From NCBI RefSeq assembly GCF_003665065.1, contig NZ_RCHR01000012.1, positions 1-64,000 of the forward strand: a stretch of DNA of 64,000 nt, in the 5' to 3' direction. Source of the stretch: Oceanobacillus piezotolerans. GTDB lineage: Bacteria > Bacillota > Bacilli > Bacillales > Amphibacillaceae. The notes below the pieces were generated by a model. The model made no database searches, was not told the origin of the DNA, and saw only the letters and a program-made list of their open reading frames with translations. A program made the position numbers and the translations under genes. Shown in pieces: positions 17,360 through 24,778 of this stretch (position 1 is the first letter of the stretch; each line of letters begins with the position of its first letter).

Positions 17360-17414
17360 AAGATCCGAACTAATTCAAACTAAAAATTTGAATAATAGTT
17401 CGGATTTTTCTTTT
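17360..17414 (+). terminator. Terminator of the stress protein gene
   Basis: Hairpin GATCCGAACTA.TTCAAA / TTTGAA..TAGTTCGGAT followed by TTTTCTTTT, about 65 bp after the stop codon. Confidence 0.8.
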
Positions 17415-17525
17415 ATTTCATTCCATGATTTTAGCAGTAATTGTTTTAGCAAGGAAGTATGACATCGAAGGCAGAAAATCTATTATATTGCCAGTGAATG
17501 AGGCTTTTTCAAATATCTCTCCACT

Positions 17526-17701
17526 TTATCCACTAATGTTATCCACAAACATTTAATAATTGTGGATATTTTTTCAGGATCCTTATCTTACCTCGCTTTA
17601 TTTATCCACAAGGGAACGATAATGTTTTTGTCAACAAATTGTGCATAATGTGGATAAACCAGTGGATAACTGATTAATTCTAGTTTTATCGCTGTGGGTA
17701 A
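17526..17701. promoter_or_regulatory. DnaA-box cluster (eight sites in 176 bp)
   Basis: Matches to TTATNCACA: plus-strand sites at 17526-17534 (one mismatch), 17539-17547 (perfect) and 17602-17610 (perfect); minus-strand sites at 17561-17569 (one mismatch), 17640-17648 (TTATGCACA, perfect), 17649-17657 (perfect), 17661-17669 (one mismatch) and 17693-17701 (one mismatch). No dnaA, dnaN or parA gene is nearby, so this is not oriC. B. subtilis has several DnaA-box clusters away from oriC that titrate DnaA and restrain initiation; this looks like one of that class. Confidence 0.75.
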
Positions 17702-17783
17702 ATACCTTCAAAAAGAAGACACTTTCCTATCATACTTAGATATCGGATACAATGCAAATGTTTTTTTTATCATGGATAAAGTA

Positions 17784-17812
17784 TTGACCCTTTGTTCTAA
17801 CTGTTATATACT
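17784..17812 (+). promoter_or_regulatory. Promoter of the first GntR/ABC operon
   Basis: TTGACC (17784-17789), a 17-bp spacer and TATACT (17807-17812). The -10 lies inside the operator dyad at 17792-17832, so the regulator should block polymerase directly. Confidence 0.8.
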
Positions 17813-17832
17813 TAATATAACAGTTAGAACAA
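17792..17832. promoter_or_regulatory. Operator: perfect 18-bp inverted repeat
   Basis: TTGTTCTAACTGTTATAT, five bases ACTTA, then its exact complement. It covers the -10 element and transcription start and ends 28 bp before the GntR coding start. Autoregulation through such a dyad is typical of YtrA-type GntR repressors. Confidence 0.85.
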
Positions 17833-17860
17833 ATGAAAAAAGGATGTGAGGATAAAATAT

Positions 17861-18256
17861 ATGATTGTTCAATTAGATTTAGAAACCGATGAGCCGATTT
17901 ATGTTCAACTAAAGCATCAAATTATTGAAGGTATTGCAAAGAAACAGCTCAGGCCTGGAGACCCGCTTCCTTCTGTTCGTTCCATGGCATCCGATATTGG
18001 AATCAATCTCCATACCGTTAATAAGGCCTACCAGCAATTAAAGCAAGAAGGCTATATTCTTATCCATAGACAGAAAGGGGTTGTCATTCAGCCAGATGGG
18101 GTACCAGAGGCAGATGAAGCCTATAAGGATGATTTGTTTAAGAAGCTTAGGCCTTTCATAGCTGATGCTGTTTGCAGGCAGATCGATGAAGATGAATTTA
18201 TAAAATGTTGCAGCAATATCTTTGCAGAATTTAATCAAGAAGAAGGTGAACTTTGA
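17861..18256 (+). CDS. GntR family transcriptional repressor (YtrA subfamily)
   Basis: A 131-residue regulator: N-terminal winged helix (about 10-78) with PIYVQLKHQIIEGI, LRPGDPLPSVRSMASDIGIN and TVNKAYQQLKQEGY, then a short two-helix dimerisation tail (about 85-131). This small layout is typical of YtrA-type regulators that control ABC transporters in response to membrane- or wall-active compounds. It leads a five-gene operon and overlaps the next gene by one base (TGATG). A perfect dyad overlaps its own promoter. Confidence 0.92.
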   Translation: MIVQLDLETDEPIYVQLKHQIIEGIAKKQLRPGDPLPSVRSMASDIGINLHTVNKAYQQLKQEGYILIHRQKGVVIQPDGVPEADEAYKDDLFKKLRPFIADAVCRQIDEDEFIKCCSNIFAEFNQEEGEL

Positions 18257-19356
18257 TGAATATTCTCCTGTTTTTAGTTGTCGTATTCCTTCCTATTTTT
18301 ATCATGACCATCTTTATTCCGTATTGGACTAGAAAAACGGAAAGTTTCGGCATTACCATTCCTGAGGAAATTTACTTCGATGACAAGCTTAGAAAGATGA
18401 GAAAGCAATATGCCTTTACCATGAGTTTTTTCAGTATCCTTATCACCATTGTTTTTATTTTTATCGGCATTAGCTTCACCAATGATGAGCAAACATTAAG
18501 CATCCTTTTTGCAATTGCTACAGCAGCATATCTCGGGATTAGCTTCGCCGTTTATCTTAAATTCCATCAAAACATGAAGGCATTAAAAGCAAAAGAAAAC
18601 TGGAATATGAGCAAATCTCAGCAGGTATTTGTAGATGTTCGTTTCAGAAATCAAAAGCTGATTTACTCTAACATATGGTTCATACTCCCAATATTCATTG
18701 CTGCTTTTCTTATTTTTATTACTTTTCAAGCTTACCAAGATATCCCTGAACAAATTCCAATGCAATACAACTTTGAGGGGGAAGTTACGAACTGGGCAGA
18801 GAAGTCGCATCGTTCTGTCATTCTCCATCCAGTAATGATGGTCTATCTATCTCTCATATTCGTACTAGTTAATATCAGCATTGCAAAGGCTAAACAGCAA
18901 ATAAATCCGAATAACCCAAAAGAATCGATACAGAAAAATATTATCTTTAGAAGAAGATCCTCAGGCTTTTTGCTGATTACCTGTTTCGGATTGACTTTAA
19001 CATTTACATTGATACAGCTTTCTTTGATTTATCCTATTAGCTCCAGCTTAATCACAAGACTTCCACTTATCATTGTAGTAATTATTATTGGAGGAGCCAT
19101 TATTCTATCCGTTACTACAGGGCAAGGCGGCAGCAGATTAAAGAATCATTCACATGAAAGTACAAATATAACCGCTCGTGATGATGATAAATACTGGAAA
19201 CTAGGGCAATTTTATTTTAATAAAAACGATCCAGCACTTTTCTTAGAAAAACGCTTCGGTATAGGCTGGACCGTGAATCTTGCCAGACCCTTGGCATGGA
19301 TCATTTTATTAGCTGTTATCGGTTTGGCATTTGGTATCCCATTTTTACTAACCTAG
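18256..19356 (+). CDS. DUF1648/DUF5808-type membrane protein
   Basis: A 366-residue integral membrane protein with about seven helices. The central segment IPEQIPMQYNFEGEVTNWAE is the DUF1648 signature, and the C-terminal DDKYWKLGQFYFNKNDPALF stretch resembles DUF5808. Proteins of this kind accompany GntR regulators and are thought to be sensors or accessory subunits; their function is not established. Start codon overlaps the GntR stop codon, with AGAAGGTGA upstream, so they are translationally coupled. Confidence 0.8.
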   Translation: MNILLFLVVVFLPIFIMTIFIPYWTRKTESFGITIPEEIYFDDKLRKMRKQYAFTMSFFSILITIVFIFIGISFTNDEQTLSILFAIATAAYLGISFAVYLKFHQNMKALKAKENWNMSKSQQVFVDVRFRNQKLIYSNIWFILPIFIAAFLIFITFQAYQDIPEQIPMQYNFEGEVTNWAEKSHRSVILHPVMMVYLSLIFVLVNISIAKAKQQINPNNPKESIQKNIIFRRRSSGFLLITCFGLTLTFTLIQLSLIYPISSSLITRLPLIIVVIIIGGAIILSVTTGQGGSRLKNHSHESTNITARDDDKYWKLGQFYFNKNDPALFLEKRFGIGWTVNLARPLAWIILLAVIGLAFGIPFLLT

Positions 19357-19368
19357 GAGGAATGCTAC

Positions 19369-19554
19369 ATGGATATTAACTGGGCAATGATTGCACCGCT
19401 CTTTGTTATACAAGGCTTACTGCTTATTTTTGCCTTACTGGATTGGGCAAAGGCAGAGGATTATCGCGGGTCAAAATGGATGTGGCTTTTTATCATTATT
19501 TTCATTAGTATGGTTGGACCTGTTCTTTACTTTTTATTTGGAAGGAAGCGGTAA
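19369..19554 (+). CDS. PLDc_N domain small membrane protein
   Basis: A 61-residue protein with two membrane helices (about 5-25 and 37-56) separated by WAKAEDYRGSKWMW, and ending YFLFGRKR. This is the phospholipase-D nuclease N-terminal (PLDc_N) two-helix module seen alone in many GntR/ABC operons. An AGGAGGAA site precedes the ATG; 12 bp separate it from the preceding gene and 2 bp from the ATPase. Confidence 0.82.
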   Translation: MDINWAMIAPLFVIQGLLLIFALLDWAKAEDYRGSKWMWLFIIIFISMVGPVLYFLFGRKR

Positions 19555-19556
19555 GG

Positions 19557-20465
19557 ATGACTCTTTTATCTGTAACTGATCTTACAAAGGAATATCAAAG
19601 CAAGAAAGCTGTCAAAGCTATTAGCTTTTCCTTCGAAGAAAATCGCTGTATCGCTCTACTCGGTCCCAATGGTGCTGGAAAAACAACGGTACTGCGAACA
19701 CTCGCGGGATTATTAAAGCCAACTTCAGGCACTATTTCCTTTAAAGGCTATAAACCGAATGAGGATATTCGGTCCTTGATTGGCTATTTACCGCAGTACC
19801 CTGTCTTTCATGATTGGATGACTGGTTTAGAATTTCTCATTTATAGTGGTCAACTTGCAAACATGACGAAACATGAGGCATACGAACGAGCTGATGAATT
19901 ATTAGAGCGTGTCGGGATTGCTGATGCAAAGAAATTGAACATCGGCAAGTACTCTGGAGGAATGAAGCAGCGGCTAGGCATTGCCCAGGCGATTATTCAC
20001 CGACCTAAACTGCTCATGCTCGATGAGCCCGTTTCTTCGCTTGATCCAATTGGAAGGCGTGAAGTGCTAACCTTAATGGAAGAATTGAAGAAGGAAATGA
20101 CGATTCTATTTTCCACCCATATTCTCGGTGATGCGGAGGAAGTTAGTGACGAACTGCTTCTGCTTCGTAATGGGGAAATTATTGAATCTGGCAGAATGGC
20201 AGATTTGCGCGAGAAATATCAAACTGCGGGGATTACACTCACTTTCCATTCTGACCTGGAGAAGTATAAAGAAGAACTTCATGCTTTACCAAGTGTTCGA
20301 AGCGCTTATATCGAAAGGGAAAAAATCATCGTTTCTGCTGATAACCTGGAAAAAGCAAGACTAGAAATCTTACAGATGGCAATTAAGAATCACTGGCCTC
20401 TAACAAGCTTTGCGATTAACCGTGCCTCATTGGAGGAAATGTTTATGAAGGTGGTGGCTGAGTAA
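19557..20465 (+). CDS. ABC transporter ATP-binding protein
   Basis: A 302-residue ATPase: Walker A GPNGAGKTT, Q-loop around YLPQYPVFHDWM, signature YSGGMKQR, Walker B LLMLDEPVSSLD and H-loop FSTHI. The C-terminal extension (about 215-302) is typical of ABC-2 type exporters and Nos-type ATPases. It pairs with the overlapping permease downstream. The operon's repressor suggests induction by an antimicrobial or envelope stress; the substrate is unknown. Confidence 0.92.
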   Translation: MTLLSVTDLTKEYQSKKAVKAISFSFEENRCIALLGPNGAGKTTVLRTLAGLLKPTSGTISFKGYKPNEDIRSLIGYLPQYPVFHDWMTGLEFLIYSGQLANMTKHEAYERADELLERVGIADAKKLNIGKYSGGMKQRLGIAQAIIHRPKLLMLDEPVSSLDPIGRREVLTLMEELKKEMTILFSTHILGDAEEVSDELLLLRNGEIIESGRMADLREKYQTAGITLTFHSDLEKYKEELHALPSVRSAYIEREKIIVSADNLEKARLEILQMAIKNHWPLTSFAINRASLEEMFMKVVAE

Positions 20466-21241
20466 TGCAATGGATGACACTATTAAAAAAAGAATTGATT
20501 GAAAATTGGAGAAACCGAAAGTTTATCTGGGTTCCGCTTGTTTTTATTCTACTCGCTATTATGGAGCCTTTATCTACTTATTATATGCCAGAAATATTGG
20601 ATGCAGTTGGCGGACTTCCAGAGGGGACGGTACTTGATATGCCAGAGCTTCCACCCGGTGATGTACTCATGTTGAGTTTAGCTCAGTTTAGCAGCCTAGG
20701 TGTCCTGCTTATTGTTCTTCTGTCTATGGGAACCATTGCAGGCGAAAGAAAAAGCGGGGTTGCTGAACTTATTCTAGTAAAGCCAGTTTCCTATACTAAC
20801 TATATTACAGCAAAATGGCTTGCCCTTTTTATCCTTGTGTTTATTGCATTTCTCCTTGGTCTAGCTGGTGGCTTCTATTACACTACGATTCTATTTGGTG
20901 AGCTGCCAATGTCTGCATTCTTTTATACTTTGCTTTTTTATAGTCTATGGTTAGCTTTTGTTGTAACGATCTCTATCTTTTACAATACAATTTTTAATTC
21001 ACCAGGACTCGTTGCATTTGCGTCGATTGCAACAATTATCTTAATGAGTGTCATTACACAAGTGTTTGGCCATGTTCTAGATTGGAGCCCAAACCAGATA
21101 TCTGCTTATCTATCGCAAATGATGGTAGAAGAAACGGTTTCGAAAGACTTAATTGCAACAGGATTAACAACGGCTGGGATGACCATTATTTTACTTGTGT
21201 TGTCTGTCATTATGTTTAAACGTAAAGAGCTTGCAAACTAG
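20465..21241 (+). CDS. ABC-2 type transporter permease
   Basis: A 258-residue membrane protein with six predicted helices and the ABC-2 signature AGERKSGVAELILVKPVSYT between the second and third. Start codon overlaps the ATPase stop by one base. Last gene of the GntR operon; a palindromic repeat and then the convergent second GntR/ABC operon follow. Confidence 0.9.
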   Translation: MQWMTLLKKELIENWRNRKFIWVPLVFILLAIMEPLSTYYMPEILDAVGGLPEGTVLDMPELPPGDVLMLSLAQFSSLGVLLIVLLSMGTIAGERKSGVAELILVKPVSYTNYITAKWLALFILVFIAFLLGLAGGFYYTTILFGELPMSAFFYTLLFYSLWLAFVVTISIFYNTIFNSPGLVAFASIATIILMSVITQVFGHVLDWSPNQISAYLSQMMVEETVSKDLIATGLTTAGMTIILLVLSVIMFKRKELAN

Positions 21242-21290
21242 CTAAAAGAGGCTGGGGAATGGATGCTAATGGTAGTAGAAGGTGTTTTCC

Positions 21291-21400
21291 GGAAATATAC
21301 TTCGCTTTCCGCGGGCAACGTCTCAGCCTCCTCGGAAGAAGAGCACTTCCTGCGGGGTCTTCGCTTGTTGCTTTTCCCGCAGGAGTCTACGTATATTTCC
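21291..21400. repeat. 110-bp palindromic intergenic element
   Basis: Ends are imperfect inverted repeats of 25 bp (GGAAATATACTTCGCTTTCC then GCGGG; right end 21376-21400), and the G+C-rich interior can also pair (TCCTGCGGGG and CCCGCAGGA). Much higher G+C than its surroundings. Lies between two convergent operons, where it could form a long hairpin acting as a terminator. Resembles repetitive palindromes in other Bacillaceae; only one copy is seen here. Confidence 0.65.
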
Positions 21401-21466
21401 TCCACTAACTTGGTGCTTCGTTCGTTTTTTGGATTAAAACATTAGTTATGTCCCAGTCGCTTCTTT

Positions 21467-22168
21467 TTATTTTAATTTTACTGTAGTTATTCTTCTAATA
21501 AATAAGAATGTCCCTATATAGAGAATAGCACTAACGACAATCATTTGATAAAAGAATGTCATATCAATACCTGATAAGGTATCTACTATCCAATCGATCA
21601 ACCAGCCTTGTGCAGTGCCTAGTAATAGAACGATGGCAATTACTCCAATAAAACTACCTGCTCCCAATAATCCGAATCGATTGAATGATAATCCAATAAT
21701 CAATGATATCGTCATGAGAAGAAACATGATGGCAGTATCTAGCACAATGCGATTGATAAAAGTGTCCTCCAATAAGGCTGCAAAATGTAAGAAGTTAAAA
21801 GTGGTATGATTCACTGCTTCCATATATATGATGGTAATCTGTTGAACCATGCTAGAAAAAACTGCTTTCGTTAATGACAAAAGGAAAAAGAAGATTCCTA
21901 GGCTTATAAAGATGTTTTTTCTCGTCGCTCCAATCTTTAGTGAATATAGAATCTTTTCCTTTACAGACAAAAATCCAAATATACCTGCATAAAAATATGT
22001 AGCAAACGGAAAACCAAAATAAACCGAACCAACTTCTTCACTTAGTAAAAGATCCGAAAGGAAAACAGAAACAACTAATATACTTAATAAGATCGACCAA
22101 AAGATCATTAAATTATGACGTTGGTCAGCCCAATAATAATAAAGCAATCCTTTTATTTGTCTACCCAT
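21467..22168 (-). CDS. ABC transporter permease-like membrane protein
   Basis: A 233-residue integral membrane protein with six predicted helices and the motif SVKEKILYSLKIGATRKNIF, typical of permeases partnering YtrB/EcsA-like ATPases. It is last in the second GntR operon, four bases after the ATPase stop codon. Substrate unknown. Confidence 0.8.
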   Translation of the reverse strand: MGRQIKGLLYYYWADQRHNLMIFWSILLSILVVSVFLSDLLLSEEVGSVYFGFPFATYFYAGIFGFLSVKEKILYSLKIGATRKNIFISLGIFFFLLSLTKAVFSSMVQQITIIYMEAVNHTTFNFLHFAALLEDTFINRIVLDTAIMFLLMTISLIIGLSFNRFGLLGAGSFIGVIAIVLLLGTAQGWLIDWIVDTLSGIDMTFFYQMIVVSAILYIGTFLFIRRITTVKLK

Positions 22169-22172
22169 ACCC

Positions 22173-23027
22173 TTACGCCCCCTCCTTTTCTGTTAGATAA
22201 ATCATTAATTCCTGAATTGGTACACCTTCTACATCTAAACCATGCATTTTCGCTTCTTCTGGTTTACCGTAAACATAGGCCGTCATCATTCCTGCAAGCT
22301 GCTTTGTTTTAATCACTTCTTTATCTGCAATAAATGCTTGCACTTTTTCCAATGAGCCAGAAACCGCCATGGCGTGATCTCTTAAGATATCTGATTGTTC
22401 GTGGAGAACCACCTTACCTTCTTGCAGAATCAAGACCTCTTCGAATAACAAGCTAACTTCGTCAATTAAATGTGTAGAGAAAATAATCGTCCGTTTTTCT
22501 GACTGGTATTCCTCTAATAAAATCTCATAGAACTTTTTCCGTGATGGTGCATCCAGACCAATATAAGGTTCATCAAAAATCGTAATTGGTGCTTTGCTTG
22601 CCAATCCAACGGTAATTCCAAGTGCTGACTCCATCCCTTTTGAAAGTGTCTTCACTTTTGATTTTGGATTGAGTTTATACTCTTTAATTAGTTCGTCAGC
22701 CAATTCCTGATCCCATTTTGGATAAAAGTACGAAAAGATTTTTAGTACATTTTTTATTGATAAATCCTTCTTGAAGTTTTGTCCTTCTTTAATTAAGCAG
22801 ATGGATTCCGTTAAGCGCCGATTATCAAAGGGATTTTCACCATCAATTAGAATACTTCCCCCACTTGCTAAAATTTGACCTGAGAGTATATCCATAAAAG
22901 TCGTTTTCCCCGCGCCATTCCTGCCGAGCAATCCGTATATATTGGGTCCATCGAGTGTAAAAGAAACGTTGTCTAACGCCAGATTATCGTTGTATCTTTT
23001 CGTTAGGTTCTTTACTTCAATCTTCAA
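22173..23027 (-). CDS. ABC transporter ATP-binding protein
   Basis: A 284-residue ATPase: Walker A GRNGAGKTT, an altered signature LSKGMESALG in place of LSGGQ, and Walker B ITIFDEPYIGLD, then FSTHL. LSKG variants are common in this YtrB-like subfamily. I choose the TTG at 23027 (MKIEVKNLTKRY) because the GAGAGG site abuts the ATG at 23036 too closely. The gene overlaps the end of gntR by 11 bases, so the two are coupled. Confidence 0.88.
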   Translation of the reverse strand: MKIEVKNLTKRYNDNLALDNVSFTLDGPNIYGLLGRNGAGKTTFMDILSGQILASGGSILIDGENPFDNRRLTESICLIKEGQNFKKDLSIKNVLKIFSYFYPKWDQELADELIKEYKLNPKSKVKTLSKGMESALGITVGLASKAPITIFDEPYIGLDAPSRKKFYEILLEEYQSEKRTIIFSTHLIDEVSLLFEEVLILQEGKVVLHEQSDILRDHAMAVSGSLEKVQAFIADKEVIKTKQLAGMMTAYVYGKPEEAKMHGLDVEGVPIQELMIYLTEKEGA

Positions 23028-23394
23028 TTGGAACATCCTCTCTTTTTACCATTTCTAAAAGCTCTTCCTTACCAATATGCAGTTTATTTGCTTCGCTTTT
23101 TAATGGCAGCACATAGGTTTGGTAAAACGACTTTTTCCGCTTTTCTACCAATATCTCTCTTGCATCCTCTGTTACAAACATGCCAACACCCCTTCGTTTA
23201 AATAGAATTTCCTCCTCTACAAGCTCATTAATCCCTTTTGCAGCTGTAGCTGGATTGATTTTATAGAAAGCAGCAAATTCATTCGTTGATGGAACACGCT
23301 CTTCTGCTTTTATCTCACCATTGATAATCGAATCCTCGAGTTGTTCTTTGATTTGAAGGAAGATTGGCTTGCTTTCATCTAATGATTTTTTCAT
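23017..23394 (-). CDS. GntR family transcriptional repressor (YtrA subfamily)
   Basis: A 125-residue regulator: PIFLQIKEQLEDSIINGEIK, then ERVPSTNEFAAFYKINPATA and GINELVEEEILFKRRGVGMF form the winged helix, followed by a short helical dimerisation tail (about 85-125). First gene of a three-gene leftward operon with ATPase and permease. A dyad overlaps its promoter. It is only distantly similar to the GntR at 17861, so the two operons probably respond to different signals. Confidence 0.9.
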   Translation of the reverse strand: MKKSLDESKPIFLQIKEQLEDSIINGEIKAEERVPSTNEFAAFYKINPATAAKGINELVEEEILFKRRGVGMFVTEDAREILVEKRKKSFYQTYVLPLKSEANKLHIGKEELLEMVKREDVPIED

Positions 23395-23415
23395 GAATAG
23401 GTTCCTTCCTTGATT

Positions 23416-23465
23416 GGTTAATTACTTATGTAACTAACCATATAACTTATTAGATTGATTGTCAA
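23416..23465 (-). promoter_or_regulatory. Promoter and operator of the second GntR/ABC operon
   Basis: On the minus strand TTGACA (23460-23465), a 17-bp spacer and TATGGT (23437-23442). The dyad GGTTAGTTAC-ATAA-GTAATTAACC (23416-23439, one mismatched pair) starts inside the -10 element, the arrangement expected for autorepression. Confidence 0.75.
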
Positions 23466-23473
23466 TATTTTAA

Positions 23474-23511
23474 ATAAAAAAAGTGCACAGGAATTTCATC
23501 CTGTGCACTTT
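23474..23511 (-). terminator. Terminator upstream of the second gntR promoter
   Basis: Thirteen-bp stem AAAGTGCACAGGA / TCCTGTGCACTTT with T-rich sequence following on the minus strand. It insulates the gntR promoter from transcription through the broken gene upstream. Confidence 0.75.
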
Positions 23512-23528
23512 AGATAGGAAAGACAGCT

Positions 23529-23674
23529 TTATTCTTCTCTATTATTTTTATTTTGTGTTTTTGGCAGTCGTCCAGCCTTCTTAATCGATTCACGGAGTAA
23601 AAATTCAATATGACTATTTACGCTCCTGAACTCATCATTTGCCCACGCAATGGAAAATTCTTCTTTTTCGCCAC
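23529..23674 (-). pseudogene. Broken Arc-like ribbon-helix-helix protein gene
   Basis: From a GTG with AGGGG upstream, the frame reads VAKKKNFPLR, then is lost; a second frame continues WANDEFRSVNSHIEFLLRES and IKKAGRLPK to a stop. Intact members of this Arc-like family read FPLR, about a dozen residues including an LYxxxEKW segment, then DEFRSVN and LLREALKKAGR. The middle is missing and the frame shifted, so an internal deletion has destroyed the gene. The 3' part remains well conserved, which suggests recent loss. Confidence 0.65.
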
Positions 23675-23691
23675 AGGAACCCCTGCTGCCT

Positions 23692-24552
23692 CTATGCTCT
23701 CTTCTCAATTAGATTATCAGTAGGCTGTCTCTTCGGTAAAACAATTAAATGCTCTCCATCTGTATTGATAACAATATCACCATAGGATGCAGTAGAGTAG
23801 ATTAGTGCATCTATCCGATCTAAATTCTCTATAACCCTTTCCACTGGATGTCCATAGTGATTATTCACACTATAGGTTAGGATGGCAATTTGAGGCTTAA
23901 CTGTTCTAAGAAAAGGAAAGGATGTGCTGGTATCTGAACCATGATGTGCTACTTTAACGACTTCTGCTTCGATATTGTTATTCATGATCTCCACTTCCTG
24001 TTCTATTTCCACATCACTCATCAGCATAAAATCTACCTCTTTATAGCTTATCTTCAATGCGATGGACGATTGGTTATTATTCTTATTTTTCCCATGTGCA
24101 TTTAGCACTTTGATCTTCACTTTTGTATCTAAGCGGATGGTTTGATTTTTTTTTGCTATTGCTGTTGGAATATCCTGTTTGCGAATTTCCTTCATATAGT
24201 TAGCAAATGATTTGGTTAGATGAAATTTACCTGTATCTAGAATTTGTTTCACTTTAAATTCTCTCATTACCTTAGGAAGACCACCGATATGGTCATAGTC
24301 AGGGTGTGTCGCGATCAGTAAATCTATTTCTTTAATGTGCTTCTCTTTCAAATAAGTCACTACCTTCTCTCCCGCTTCAGGAGGGCCAGCATCGATTAGA
24401 ATCGTTTTATCTGATGGAGTTTCAATGAGAATACTATCTCCTTGACCAACATCTATGAAATGGACATTCATTCCTGATTCTTTCTCAGCATGAGCCGTTA
24501 TTGGAAAAAAGATAATGAAGATAAGAAAAGATAAATATACCTTTTTCATCAT
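23692..24552 (-). CDS. Secreted MBL-fold hydrolase, ComEC C-terminal-like
   Basis: A 286-residue protein with an N-terminal signal peptide (hydrophobic stretch about 5-20, ending THAEK). The mature part is a metallo-beta-lactamase fold with HFIDVGQGDSILIE, the metal site THPDYDHIGG and a later VKVAHHGSD, like the hydrolase domain of ComEC competence proteins. It may act as an extracellular nuclease or phosphodiesterase. It is single, not next to competence genes. Confidence 0.87.
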   Translation of the reverse strand: MMKKVYLSFLIFIIFFPITAHAEKESGMNVHFIDVGQGDSILIETPSDKTILIDAGPPEAGEKVVTYLKEKHIKEIDLLIATHPDYDHIGGLPKVMREFKVKQILDTGKFHLTKSFANYMKEIRKQDIPTAIAKKNQTIRLDTKVKIKVLNAHGKNKNNNQSSIALKISYKEVDFMLMSDVEIEQEVEIMNNNIEAEVVKVAHHGSDTSTSFPFLRTVKPQIAILTYSVNNHYGHPVERVIENLDRIDALIYSTASYGDIVINTDGEHLIVLPKRQPTDNLIEKRA

Positions 24553-24726
24553 AACACCCTTTGTTATTGGCTTTTCGTTAGTTTGTGAAAAGCAGGCCGA
24601 TATTATTTATTGTGTTACTCCTATGCAAGAAAAAATTATGAAAGAAATATAACGTTCATGTTTTAAACGTGAACTCTAGCCCTTTTACTGTAAAAATCAG
24701 CGGATTCCAATAAATTTTAGCGTAAT

Positions 24727-24766
24727 GAAAAAAAGAAGCCCCACACTATAACATGTGGAGCTTCTC
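24727..24766 (-). terminator. Terminator of clpE
   Basis: On the minus strand, AAGCTCCACATG / TAGTGTGGGGCTT hairpin followed by CTTTTTTTC, just after the clpE stop. Confidence 0.85.
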
Positions 24767-24778
24767 CTTCTCAATACA

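Noticed and set aside
17526..17701. Chromosome or plasmid replication origin
   Set aside because: No dnaA, dnaN, rep or parAB genes and no clear AT-rich unwinding element next to the boxes.
21263..21445. 60-residue ORF across the 110-bp palindrome
   Set aside because: The frame runs through a hairpin-forming repeat and has no supporting start signal or conserved composition.
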